The notes beneath the pieces were generated by a model. That model was not told the origin of the DNA and did not search any database. It was given only the letters and a program-made list of their open reading frames with translations. Both the position numbers and the translations under genes were made by a program. Positions 9,203-21,173 of a DNA stretch of 64,000 nt are shown here, one piece after another. Each line of letters begins with the position of its first letter. Position 1 is the stretch's first letter. Source of the stretch: Ramlibacter alkalitolerans (lineage in GTDB: Bacteria; Pseudomonadota; Gammaproteobacteria; Burkholderiales; Burkholderiaceae_C); NCBI RefSeq assembly GCF_016722765.1, contig NZ_JAEQND010000003.1, positions 124,001 to 188,000 of the forward strand, given 5' to 3'.

Positions 9203-10021
9203 TCAGGTCCGGACGGGGACGTACTGGTCCGCGTGGTCCGCCAGCCAGCGCCGGGACGCCCCGGAATCCTGCTGGCGCGGATGGAAGTCGCGCCGGAAGT
9301 ATTCCCGCCATGGCCGGTACGTCAGGCGCACCAGCCCGCGCTGGCCGAACAGGTAGCTCGCCGCACTGCGCCAGGTGCTCCACTTCCACAGCGTCCCGTC
9401 ATGGCGCAGGTTCAGCACGGTCTGGCGCAGCGTATCGAGCAGGAAGATGGTGGTGATCCGCTTCATCCAGCGGATGCGCCACGCGTGGTCCCCGCCCAGC
9501 GCCTGGTACAGGTCGAAGGCGGTGCACTTGTGCTCGGATTCCTCGGCGCTGTGCCACAGCCAGAGCGTCGCCAGGCGCGGATCCTGGTCGCCCAGCAGGT
9601 CGGGGTGGTGCAGCAGGAAGTCCGCCAGGATGGCGGTGAAGTGCTCGTTGGCCGCGGTGATGGCGACCCAGTGGCGCACGTCCTGGCCTTCCAGCACCTT
9701 CAGCCGCTCGCGGGCGCGGGCTTCCCAGTCGTTGACCAGCCCGAGCTTTTCCAGGTGCGCGTTGTAGAGGGAGTGCAGCCGGCGGTGCGTAGCCTCCTGG
9801 CCGACGAAACCCTGCACCTCCGCGCGGAATTTCTCCTGCTGCTGCGGCGGCAGGGCCTTGAAGCCGTTGCGCACCGAATCCATGAAGAACTGCTCGCCGA
9901 CGGGAAAGCTCATGGAGAGCGCGTTGAACAGTGCGGTGCGAAAGGCATCGCCCGCGCACCAGTGGCGGGCGATGGGCGCCTGCAGGTCGACGAGGAGGCG
10001 GCGGACGACGAGATCGGTCAT
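9203..10021 (-). CDS. metal-dependent hydrolase (PF10118-like)
   Basis: A 272-residue cytosolic protein. Its His/Glu-rich helices (GQEATHRRLH, ITAANEHFTAI, WLWHSAEESEHKCTAFDLY) match the family annotated as predicted metal-dependent hydrolases, which looks like a di-metal four-helix bundle. No activity is established for the group. Start at ATG 10021, giving MTDLVVRRLL. The gene is divergent from the TetR regulator across 78 nt that contain an inverted repeat, so it is the likely target of that repressor, with the aldehyde dehydrogenase downstream. Confidence 0.82.
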   Translation of the reverse strand: MTDLVVRRLLVDLQAPIARHWCAGDAFRTALFNALSMSFPVGEQFFMDSVRNGFKALPPQQQEKFRAEVQGFVGQEATHRRLHSLYNAHLEKLGLVNDWEARARERLKVLEGQDVRHWVAITAANEHFTAILADFLLHHPDLLGDQDPRLATLWLWHSAEESEHKCTAFDLYQALGGDHAWRIRWMKRITTIFLLDTLRQTVLNLRHDGTLWKWSTWRSAASYLFGQRGLVRLTYRPWREYFRRDFHPRQQDSGASRRWLADHADQYVPVRT

Positions 10022-10073
10022 GATGGAGCTGTGCAAAAACGCGCTGCGATCCGTCGTGAGGTGTCCGGCTCGC

Positions 10074-10089
10074 GGTACGATTCAGTACC
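10074..10089. promoter_or_regulatory. candidate TetR operator (GGTAC-N6-GTACC)
   Basis: A 5+5 bp perfect inverted repeat with a 6-nt spacer lies in the divergent gap, 10 nt before the tetR start and about 50 nt before the hydrolase start. Position and symmetry fit autoregulation and control of the divergent genes. The arms are short, so this is a moderate call. Confidence 0.5.
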
Positions 10090-10099
10090 AAATTTTCCC

Positions 10100-10684
10100 A
10101 TGCAGGACTGGGCACTGTCAACTTCGCAGGAACACCGCGGCCGCCTGTTGCGCGGCATGGCCGCGGCCGTGGCGGTGAAGGGCTACGCCGACACGACGAT
10201 CGCCGACGTCGTGCGGGAGGCGAGCGTTTCGCGCCGCACCTTCTACGAGCACTTCCGCGACAAGGCCGAATGCCTGATCGCGCTCTACGAGGCCGCCAGC
10301 CGCAACGCGCTCGGCGTGCTGCGCGAGGCGATCGACCCGGGGCTCGGCTGGGAGGAGCAGGTGGAGCGCGCCATCCGGGCCTACCTCGAGTGCTTGGCGA
10401 GCAACCCGCTGCTGCTGCGCACGCTGTTCGTGGAGATCCTCGGCCTGGGACCCGAGGGCCTGGAGGTGCGCCGCGCGATGCACCGCGAGATCGCCGAGTT
10501 CCTGATGCAGCTCGTGAACGCGGGCACGGCGCCGCATGCGAGCATGACGCCGGAGATCGCGATCGCCGTCATCGGCGGCATGCACGAACTGGTGTTGCAG
10601 GCGATCGAGGACGGCAAGCTCGATGAACTGCCGGTGCTGACGGCGACGGCGACGCGGCTGCTCAAGGCGGTGACGCGCGTGTGA
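10100..10684 (+). CDS. TetR/AcrR family transcriptional regulator
   Basis: A 194-residue repressor-type protein. The N-terminal helix-turn-helix is plain: GYADTTIADVVREASVSRRTFYEHFRDK at about residues 27-54, ending in the family's typical TFYxHFxxK. The C-terminal ligand-binding part is helical and not recognisable by ligand. Divergent from the metal-dependent hydrolase and aldehyde dehydrogenase genes, which it probably represses from the inverted repeat at 10074-10089. The ligand is likely a lipid or aldehyde-related molecule, but that is only inferred. Confidence 0.9.
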   Translation: MQDWALSTSQEHRGRLLRGMAAAVAVKGYADTTIADVVREASVSRRTFYEHFRDKAECLIALYEAASRNALGVLREAIDPGLGWEEQVERAIRAYLECLASNPLLLRTLFVEILGLGPEGLEVRRAMHREIAEFLMQLVNAGTAPHASMTPEIAIAVIGGMHELVLQAIEDGKLDELPVLTATATRLLKAVTRV

Positions 10685-10733
10685 GCGGGTGGTGGCTTGG
10701 CGGTGACGCGGATTTGAGCGACGCTCCCCCATG

Positions 10734-10764
10734 AAAAAGGCCCGCCGAAGCGGGCCGTTTTCAC
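10734..10764. terminator. bidirectional rho-independent terminator
   Basis: AAAAAGGCCCGC, loop CGAA, then GCGGGCCGTTTT. It lies between the convergent tetR and hppA genes, with A-run on one side and T-run on the other, so it can serve both strands. Confidence 0.85.
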
Positions 10765-10777
10765 GCGATGGTTCGCG

Positions 10778-12844
<2,067 letters not shown>

Positions 12845-13077
12845 CTAAGTTTCTCCTGTCGTATCGCTTCGGTCGTCGAGGGGGTCTGCAACGCCGCGGA
12901 ACCCCCGCTGCGTTGCTTCCTCGTGACTCCCGCGCGACGCGGAGACGATTGGCCAACGCGGCGGACTATACCTGTGAAGCGTTTACAGAGAAATGTCGGT
13001 GTCAGGAGAGAGTGGCAGCATTGACTAAAATCAGGGTTTCCCCTGAGCGCGCCCTCCTTACTTCAACCAAGCAACCC

Positions 13078-13620
13078 ATGTCCCTGGACCAAGTCACCCC
13101 TGGCAAGAATGTTCCCGACGCCTTCAACGTGATCATCGAGATCCCGATGAACGCCGACCCCGTGAAGTACGAGGTGGACAAGGAGACCGGCGCGATCTTC
13201 GTCGACCGCTTCATGAGCACGGCGATGCACTACCCGACCAACTACGGCTACGTGCCCAAGACCATCGCCGGCGACGGCGACCCCGTGGACGTGCTGGTCG
13301 TCACGCCGGTGCCGCTGATCCCCGGCGTGGTGGTGCCGTGCCGCGCGATCGGCGTGCTCAAGATGCAGGACGAGGCCGGCGACGACGCCAAGGTGCTCGC
13401 GGTGCCGATCGACAAGGTGCTGTCCATCTACACCCAGTGGCAGCAGCCCGAGGACCTGAATCCGCTGCGCCTGAAGACCATCGCCCACTTCTTCGAGCAC
13501 TACAAGGACCTGGAGCCCGGCAAGTGGGTGAAGGTGCTGGGCTGGGAAGGCCCGGAATCGGCCAAGCAGGAAGTGCTGGAGGGCATCGAGGCGTACAAGA
13601 AGGCGCACCCGCAGGGGTGA
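13078..13620 (+). CDS. ppa: inorganic pyrophosphatase (family I, soluble)
   Basis: A 180-residue cytosolic enzyme hydrolysing PPi with Mg2+. Typical features are [17 protein letters not shown], the signature [10 protein letters not shown] at about residues 62-71 carrying the metal aspartates, and the C-terminal WVKVLGWEG. Length is standard for bacterial hexameric PPases. It begins at ATG 13078 with no strong ribosome site and is divergent from hppA. An intergenic repeat follows directly. Confidence 0.96.
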   Translation: MSLDQVTPGKNVPDAFNVIIEIPMNADPVKYEVDKETGAIFVDRFMSTAMHYPTNYGYVPKTIAGDGDPVDVLVVTPVPLIPGVVVPCRAIGVLKMQDEAGDDAKVLAVPIDKVLSIYTQWQQPEDLNPLRLKTIAHFFEHYKDLEPGKWVKVLGWEGPESAKQEVLEGIEAYKKAHPQG

Positions 13621-13642
13621 GGGCGCTCGCGCGAGAGCCGCT

Positions 13643-13740
13643 TTCGTAGGCTGGCGGTGAGCCGCGCAGCGCGCGAACCCCAGCGATGCGCGAGAGCGCT
13701 GGGGTTCCGGCGCTGACGCGCGTCACCACCAGCCTACGAA
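13643..13740. repeat. palindromic intergenic repeat family A, copy 1
   Basis: The outer arms TTCGTAGGCTGG and CCAGCCTACGAA are complementary. A second nested stem (AACCCCAGCG...CGCTGGGGTT) occupies the centre. It sits between the convergent ppa and FemAB-like genes, and its right end supplies the TAG stop of the latter. Similar copies occur at 17477, 24717, 25725 and, as a half, 25849. Confidence 0.85.
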
Positions 13741-14907
13741 TCCGCCGCCGGATCCCCTTGCCGGAAGGGCGATCTCTCCTCGAGATGTTCCATGTACCTC
13801 TCGATCCCCCGTCCCTCGCGCTTCAGGAAATCCTCCACCGCATCCGCGAACGCCGGATGCGCCAGCCAGTGCGCGCTGGTCGTCTTCACCGGCATCAGGG
13901 CCCGCGCCATCTTGTGCTCTCCCTGCGCGCCGCCCTCGAAGCGGGTGTAGCCCTGCGCGATGCACCAGGCCAGCGGCTGGTAGTAGCAGGCCTCGAAGTG
14001 CAGGCAGTCCACCCGCTCCAGCGCGCCCCAGTAGCGCCCGTAGGCGACGCCGTCGCCGATGCCGATCAGGCTGCTGGCGATCGGCTTGCCGCGCCGCTGC
14101 GCGACGAACAGCAGCCAGTTCTCCGGCATGTGCGCCGCCATGCGGCGAAAGAAGTCGCGCGTGAGGTAGGGCGCGTTGCCGTGCTCGAGGTACGTGCGCT
14201 CGTAGCAGCGATAGAAGAAATCCCAATCGGCCGCTGCGATCTGCGCGCCCTGTGTGTGGCGGAACGTCACGCCCGCCTCGGCCACCTTGCGCCGCTCCTG
14301 CCGGATCTTCTTGCGCTTTTCCTGCGTGAGGCTGGCGAGGAAGGCGTCGAAGTCCGCGTAGCCGGCATTCAACCAGTGGAACTGCACGGTGTGGCGCAGC
14401 ATCAGGCCGGCCCCCGCGCAGGCGGCCACGTCGTCGTCGTCCGCGAACAGCAGGTGCCATGAGGACAGCTTGTTCTTGCGGCACACCTCGAGCACCGCGC
14501 GCACCAGCGCGGCCCGCGCGTTCGCGTCGCGCGCCAGCAGCCGCGGCCCGGGCACCGGCGTGAACGGCACCGCGCTCAGCCCCTTGGGGTAGTAGCGCAA
14601 CCGGTGCTGCTCGTAGGCGTTGGCCCAGGCCCAGTCGAACACGTATTCGCCATAGGAATGGCTCTTGAGATACAGGGGGCATGCGGCCTGCAGTTCGCCG
14701 TCGCGCCAGAGCGTGACGAAGTGCGGCGTCCATCCCGTGTCGCGCGTGGCGCTGCCGCTGTCGTGCAGCGCGGCCAGGTACTCGTGCCGCATGAAGGGCG
14801 AGCCGCCCGCCAGTGCGAGCAGCGCGTTCCATGCACCCGCGTCGATTTCCGCCGGTGCGCGAAGCACCCGGATACCATAGTCGTTGGAGAAGTCCGGCAC
14901 GTCCGAA

Positions 14908-14921
<14 letters not shown>
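13734..14921 (-). CDS. FemAB-like / GNAT-fold N-acyltransferase (PF04339-like)
   Basis: A 395-residue protein of the DUF482/FemAB-like group, thought to be aminoacyl- or acyltransferases. Seen motifs: SPFMRHEYLAALHDSGSA, WAWANAYEQHRLRYYPKGLSAVPFTPVPG, SLTQEKRKKIRQERRKV and AQGEHKMARAL; these are hallmarks of the family. The substrate is unknown. The start is uncertain: ATG 14921 would overlap the divergent nadE start by 14 nt, and a downstream GTG is possible. The stop codon lies inside repeat copy A1, so the last residues (DPAADS) abut the repeat. Confidence 0.85.
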
Positions 14922-16933
<2,012 letters not shown>

Positions 16934-16949
16934 GCGGGGCGCCGCCGCC

Positions 16950-17450
16950 ATGGCCCTGACACTTGCGGATTTCGCAGCCCGCTGCCACGCCATCCTGGCA
17001 CGCGATGGCGGCCCCGCGGGCCGCGCCGAAGTCGCCGCGCAGCTGCGCGAGGCGCTGCGCGACGAGGCTTTCGTGGCCGCCCAGTTCGGCCCCGATGCGC
17101 CGGAGCGCCGCGTCGTCTATGAAGATCCGCAACTCGGTTTCTGCATCCTCGCGCACGCGTACCAGGGCGCCAAGGAAAGCCCGCCGCACGACCACGCGAG
17201 CTCCTGGGCCATCTACGGCCAGGCGCAGGGCGAGACGGCGATGAGCGACTGGGAACTGGTCGAGCCCGCAACGCCGGAGCAGCCGGGGCGGGTGCGCTGG
17301 CTGCGCGAATACGTGCTGCGGCCCGGGGACGCGCATGTGTACAACGAGGGCGACCTGCATTCGCCGAGCCGGGCCGGGCCGACGCGGCTGATCCGGATCG
17401 AGGGGATGAACCTCGAGAACGTGCGGCGGCTGAAGTACCGGCCGGTGTGA
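16950..17450 (+). CDS. cupin-fold protein, cysteine dioxygenase-like
   Basis: A 166-residue cytosolic protein. It has a cupin metal-site pattern, PPHDHASSWAIYGQAQGET, followed by a second histidine region (GDAHVYNEGDLHSPSRAG), as in the type I cysteine dioxygenase superfamily. A mononuclear-iron oxygenase is plausible, but the substrate is not identified. It is the third gene after nadE and glnB, separated by 16 nt. A repeat of family A follows before the convergent LOG gene. Confidence 0.8.
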   Translation: MALTLADFAARCHAILARDGGPAGRAEVAAQLREALRDEAFVAAQFGPDAPERRVVYEDPQLGFCILAHAYQGAKESPPHDHASSWAIYGQAQGETAMSDWELVEPATPEQPGRVRWLREYVLRPGDAHVYNEGDLHSPSRAGPTRLIRIEGMNLENVRRLKYRPV

Positions 17451-17476
17451 GCGCCCCTCGTGGGCTGGTGGTGAAC

Positions 17477-17562
17477 CGTAGGCTGGTGGTGAGTCGCGAA
17501 GCGCGAACCCCAGCGCTTCGCGCATCGCTGGGGTTTCGCTGCGCTCCACCGCCAGCCTACGA
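17477..17562. repeat. palindromic intergenic repeat family A, copy 2
   Basis: Begins CGTAGGCTGGTGGTGAG, has the inner stem AACCCCAGCG/CGCTGGGGTT, and ends CCGCCAGCCTACG. A further partial left end (GTGGGCTGGTGGTGAACC) precedes it from about 17459, suggesting one copy inserted beside a decayed one. It lies between the convergent cupin and LOG genes. Confidence 0.85.
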
Positions 17563-17576
17563 ACCCCGCCGACCCC

Positions 17577-18164
17577 CTAGATCTCCGCCGTATCCACCCC
17601 GCCCGGGCTGCTGCGCGCAGCCTCCACCAGCTTTTCCAGCAGCGCCTCCAGGTCGTCGCCGATCGTCAGCAGCTCCATCTGCCACTCGCTCATGAAGCCG
17701 CTGTCCACGCTTTGCTGCAGGAACTGCAGCAGCGGCTGGTAGTAGCCGCCCAGATCGAACAGCCCCACGGGCTTGCGGTGGAAGCCGAGCTGCTTCCACG
17801 TCCAGGCCTCGAAGAATTCCTCGAAGGTGCCGATACCGCCGGGCATGGCGAGGAAGGCGTCCGCGCGTTCGGCCATGAGGCTCTTGCGCTGGTGCATGTT
17901 GTCGACGATGTGCAGCTCGGTGCAGTCCTGCTTGGCCCATTCGCGCTCCACCATGGAGCGCGGGATCACGCCGACCACCCGGGCGCCGGCCTCGAGCGCA
18001 GCGTTCGCCATCACGCCCATCAGGCCGTTGTTGCCGCCTCCGTACACCAGCTGGCCGCCCTGTCGGCCGATCCAGCGGCCGACCGCGGCGGCGGCGGTGG
18101 CGAAGCCCGGGTCTGCGCCGGTCCGCGAGCCGCAATAGACGCACAGGGAAAAGGCAGGATTCAT
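17577..18164 (-). CDS. LOG family nucleotide phosphoribohydrolase
   Basis: A 195-residue protein of the TIGR00730 / LONELY GUY group, which cleaves nucleoside 5'-monophosphates such as AMP or cytokinin nucleotides at the N-glycosidic bond; it is often misnamed lysine decarboxylase. The diagnostic PGGIGTFEE is at residues 108-116 and the upstream HQRKSLM at 91-97; YGGGNNGLMG forms the Rossmann loop. Start ATG 18164 overlaps the dgkA stop as ATGA, so the two form one transcript. Confidence 0.93.
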   Translation of the reverse strand: MNPAFSLCVYCGSRTGADPGFATAAAAVGRWIGRQGGQLVYGGGNNGLMGVMANAALEAGARVVGVIPRSMVEREWAKQDCTELHIVDNMHQRKSLMAERADAFLAMPGGIGTFEEFFEAWTWKQLGFHRKPVGLFDLGGYYQPLLQFLQQSVDSGFMSEWQMELLTIGDDLEALLEKLVEAARSSPGGVDTAEI

Positions 18165-18565
18165 GCGGAGAAGAAGCGCACCAGCGCCGTGAGCCAGACG
18201 CCGCCGGCGAAGAAGAGCGACAGGAAGACCGCCGCGCTCGCCATGTCCTTGGCGCGCTTGGACAGCGCGTGGCGCTCCAGGCCGATGCGGTCGATCGCGG
18301 CCTCGACGGCGGTGTTGAGGAGCTCCACGATCATCACCAGCACCACCGAGCCGGCCAGCAGCGCAACCTCCACCCAGCCGGCCCCGATGAAGAAGGCCAG
18401 CGGCAGCATCACGAAGGACAGGCAGGCTTCCACCCGGAAGGCTGCTTCGTCCCAGCCGGCGCGCAGGCCGGCCAGGGAATAGCCGGTGGCGTGCCACACG
18501 CGGTTGAAACCGGTGCGGCCCTTCTGCTCGTTGGCGAACTCGGGCAAGGCGTCGCGGTGGGACAT
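18161..18565 (-). CDS. dgkA: diacylglycerol kinase (prokaryotic type)
   Basis: A 134-residue inner-membrane enzyme that phosphorylates diacylglycerol to phosphatidate. The family core VELLNTAVEAAIDR followed by LSKRAKDMASAAVFL is visible, with three hydrophobic segments. The N-terminal extension MSHRDALPEFANEQKG is typical of betaproteobacterial forms. A longer upstream reading frame is antisense shadow. It precedes and overlaps the LOG gene and follows the RDD gene after 34 nt. Confidence 0.93.
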   Translation of the reverse strand: MSHRDALPEFANEQKGRTGFNRVWHATGYSLAGLRAGWDEAAFRVEACLSFVMLPLAFFIGAGWVEVALLAGSVVLVMIVELLNTAVEAAIDRIGLERHALSKRAKDMASAAVFLSLFFAGGVWLTALVRFFSA

Positions 18566-18599
18566 GCCCGCATTGTCGCCGACCGGCCCGCGGCCCTCC

Positions 18600-19094
18600 T
18601 CAGGCGGCATCGACGAGCCGCGTGCCGGCCCAGGCGTCGTGCCAGAACTGCCGCTGCGGATGCAGCCGGCTGAGCCACGCCCAGACCAGCACCCAGCCGA
18701 AGAAGGCGGCCGTGACCGGTTTCCAGTCCACCAGGTGCTGCTGCGCAAAGGCGGCGACCGGCGGCAGCACCCAGATCGAGCACAGCACGTAGCGCAGCGC
18801 CGCCCGGGCAGGCGTGAGGGCCTGGCCATGGCGGTCGACGATGCGCATGCGCCAGGTCTGCATGGGCAGGGTGCGCCCCTTCACCCACGACCAGGTGAAG
18901 TACAGGCCCAGCACCACGGTGATCACGGCGCCGAGCGCCTGCCGTCCGTACAGGGCATGGCGCATCTGCGTGACGACGGAGAACACGAAGGCGGTCACCA
19001 TGGCGAGCCCGAAGGCCAGGAAGGCCTCGTAGAACAGGGAGGCGAGCCGGCGCCGCAGGCTGGGCGCGACCAGTCCGGAGGCGGGCAGGCTCAA
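18600..19094 (-). CDS. RDD family membrane protein
   Basis: About 164 residues. The start is taken as a TTG at 19094 that overlaps the upstream DUF3106 stop (TTGA), giving (M)SLPASGLVAPSLRRRLASLFYEAF, as usual for RDD proteins. Three or four membrane segments are seen, with RTLPMQTWRMRIVDRHG and FWHDAWAGTRLVD, the conserved RDD elements. Function is unknown; some relatives affect transport. It is the last member of the sigma factor-DUF3619-DUF3106-RDD group. Confidence 0.82.
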   Translation of the reverse strand: MSLPASGLVAPSLRRRLASLFYEAFLAFGLAMVTAFVFSVVTQMRHALYGRQALGAVITVVLGLYFTWSWVKGRTLPMQTWRMRIVDRHGQALTPARAALRYVLCSIWVLPPVAAFAQQHLVDWKPVTAAFFGWVLVWAWLSRLHPQRQFWHDAWAGTRLVDAA

Positions 19095-19909
19095 GGCAGG
19101 ATCGGCGCCGGTGGCGGTGCCGGTGCCACCGGCGGCGGCGGCGCTTGCACCTGCGGCTGGGGCTGCGGCAGCAGCGTGTTGTTGTCCACCTGGCCGGGCA
19201 CCCCCGCGATCCTGGCGGCGTTCTCCGGCTTCTTCGGCTTCGGGATCCGCGCCAGTTTCTGCTGCGGGACCGGCTGCACCGCCACGGCGGTGGGGGGCGG
19301 CGGCGGCTTGGCCGCCACGGCGCCGGCGGCGAGCTTGCGCTTTTCCTCCGCCGACAGGTTCTGGTAGGCCTCCCATTTGGCGCGCTTGTCGTCGGTGTTG
19401 AGCTTCTGGCTTTCGGCGAAGTTCAGCCGCGCCAGCGTGCGCTGCTGCGGCGAGAGGGCCGCCCATTCCGCCATGCGGCTGTGCAGGCGAGCCTGCTCGC
19501 CGGGCGGCATGCTGGGATAGTTGGCCGACAGGGCCAGCCACTTGCGCTTGTGGGCCTCGCCCAGCACGCGCCAGGTGCCCGAGAGAGGGGCCAGGGACTG
19601 CTGTTGCTGCGGCGAGAGTTCGGCCCAGGTGGGGCTGGATTCCGCGCGCGTGGCCGGTGCCGTGCGCACCGGTGCCGAACGCATCGGCGCCCGGGTGGAA
19701 ACGGAAGGCTTGCTCGCCTGGGCCACGGTGGCCGCCGGCGCCGGCACGGGCACGGGCGCGGCGGGGGCAGCGGCGGCAGGTGCAGCGCCGGGAGCGGGTG
19801 CGGGTTTCTGGAGGGCCGGTGTTACATCCGCTGCCGCGGCACCCAGCACCACGCCCACGGCAGCGAGGCCGGTGGCGATGGCGAGGCGCAGGCGGGCGGC
19901 GGGCTGCAT
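19091..19909 (-). CDS. DUF3106 protein, secreted, proline/alanine rich
   Basis: A 272-residue exported protein. A signal-like hydrophobic N-terminus precedes a long Ala/Pro linker (residues about 30-60). The DUF3106 core then repeats the motif WAELSPQQQQSLAPL, WAALSPQQRTLARLNF and YQNLSAEEKRKLA, short three-helix units with conserved Trp and LSPQQR. The tail is again Pro-rich. Some relatives act in heavy-metal or sigma-factor circuits, but function is not established. It overlaps the RDD gene and sits 12 nt after DUF3619. Confidence 0.87.
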   Translation of the reverse strand: MQPAARLRLAIATGLAAVGVVLGAAAADVTPALQKPAPAPGAAPAAAAPAAPVPVPAPAATVAQASKPSVSTRAPMRSAPVRTAPATRAESSPTWAELSPQQQQSLAPLSGTWRVLGEAHKRKWLALSANYPSMPPGEQARLHSRMAEWAALSPQQRTLARLNFAESQKLNTDDKRAKWEAYQNLSAEEKRKLAAGAVAAKPPPPPTAVAVQPVPQQKLARIPKPKKPENAARIAGVPGQVDNNTLLPQPQPQVQAPPPPVAPAPPPAPILP

Positions 19910-19921
19910 GGTCCGGGCTGC

Positions 19922-20341
19922 TTACTCGCCGCGCCCGGACTGCTTCAGGAACTGGACGAAACCGGGGTCGGCATAGGCTGCCGGCGGGAGGTCGTCGGTG
20001 AGCAGCGCAGTATCGACTTCGGCCAGCTCGCTGGCGCGGCGGTCCGTCTGGACGGTGTGGATCAGCACCAGGCCGCCCGCCAGCACGACGAGCGGCAGCA
20101 CGGAGGCGATGCGGTACAGCCACGGGCGCCTGAGCGCCAGCGACGCCGAGGCGCCGCGGCCGACCACGGTGGGCGCGACGGCGGGTTTCTTGCGGGCCTC
20201 GAGGGCGCGCACGCGCACGGCCCGCAGACGTTCACGGACCTCGTACGGCAGCTCTTGCGAGCCCGCCGACAGGCGCATGGCGACCGCGCGGCCGAACTGG
20301 TCTGCCTGGCGCTGGGCGAGCAGTGAGTCCGTGATGGTCAT
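19922..20341 (-). CDS. DUF3619 membrane protein, possible anti-sigma partner
   Basis: A 139-residue protein with a cytosolic helical N-terminus (LLAQRQADQFGRAVAMRLS), one central membrane segment (IASVLPLVVLAGGLVLI) and a periplasmic tail. The start overlaps the sigma factor stop as ATGA. One membrane span next to an ECF-type sigma gene is the layout of anti-sigma factors, but no zinc motif is present, so that role is an inference. Confidence 0.85.
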   Translation of the reverse strand: MTITDSLLAQRQADQFGRAVAMRLSAGSQELPYEVRERLRAVRVRALEARKKPAVAPTVVGRGASASLALRRPWLYRIASVLPLVVLAGGLVLIHTVQTDRRASELAEVDTALLTDDLPPAAYADPGFVQFLKQSGRGE

Positions 20342-20904
20342 AAGTGGATCCCTTTTGCCTTCAGTGCCTTGCTGAGGGCGGCGACCGCCCGGGAGCAGTG
20401 CGTCTTGACACTGCCTTCCGAGCAGCCCATGGCGGCAGCGGTTTCTGCAACATCCATGTCCTCCCAGTAACGCATCATGAAGGCTTCGCGTTGACGGGCA
20501 GGCAGCTCCATGATCTCCGTTTCGATCTCTCGCAAGATCTGGGCCCGGCGCGTGGCGTCCTCGGCGCTCTCGACCTGCTGTGACTGATCGGCGGAGGCGT
20601 AAGTTTCCAGCAGGTCGAATTCCCCCTCATCGGAGGCGGATTCGAAGTCGCTCAGGTTGGAGAACAGCGCATTGCGCGTCTTCTGGCGGCGGAAGAAGTC
20701 GAGGGTGCAGTTCGACAGGATCCGCTGGAACAGCATGGGCAGTTCGGCCGCCGGCTTGTCGCCATAGTGCTCCGCCAGCTTCATCATGCTGTCCTGCACG
20801 ATGTCCAGCGCTGCTTCTTCCTCGCGCACGTGGTAGACGGTGCGCTTGAAGGCACGTTTCTCCACGCCCTGGAGGAAGTCCGAGAGTTCGCGTTCGGTGG
20901 CCAA
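20338..20904 (-). CDS. RNA polymerase sigma factor, ECF type
   Basis: About 188 residues. Region 2 is seen as ALDIVQDSMMKLAEHYGD...LFQRILSNCTLDFFRR, and region 4 as LPARQREAFMMRYWEDMDVAETAAAMGCSEG with the helix-turn-helix. The start is taken as TTG 20904 because relatives begin (M)ATERELSDFL; upstream in-frame codons are not conserved in character. The 269 nt between this start and the divergent ilvB gene hold both promoters, with nothing else clear. DUF3619 downstream may control it. Confidence 0.88.
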   Translation of the reverse strand: MATERELSDFLQGVEKRAFKRTVYHVREEEAALDIVQDSMMKLAEHYGDKPAAELPMLFQRILSNCTLDFFRRQKTRNALFSNLSDFESASDEGEFDLLETYASADQSQQVESAEDATRRAQILREIETEIMELPARQREAFMMRYWEDMDVAETAAAMGCSEGSVKTHCSRAVAALSKALKAKGIHL

Positions 20905-21173
20905 GGAGTCCGGTGGGGCGGCGGTGAGCTTCGGGTTATGTGTCGCGTGCAGGCAGCAGGCGCAGCCGGGCAACCCGAAATTATGGCACCCCCGGGTCTG
21001 GCGCTCTTCTGTTGCAGTGCGATAATGCCAGCGCAAGTCACAGGCAAACGAGTCCTGGTCCGGCGGTGCGACGCGCCCGCCCATGGCCCGGTGCTCTAAG
21101 TCCCGAAGCTGCCCCACAAGGGCGGGCGAAGGGGCACCCCAAGGTTCGTAGTGCGAAACCCGAAAGGTTGATC

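Noticed and set aside
20905..21173. Search for an ilv leader peptide and attenuator before ilvB
   Set aside because: No short frame rich in Leu, Val or Ile codons and no terminator stem with T-run were found.
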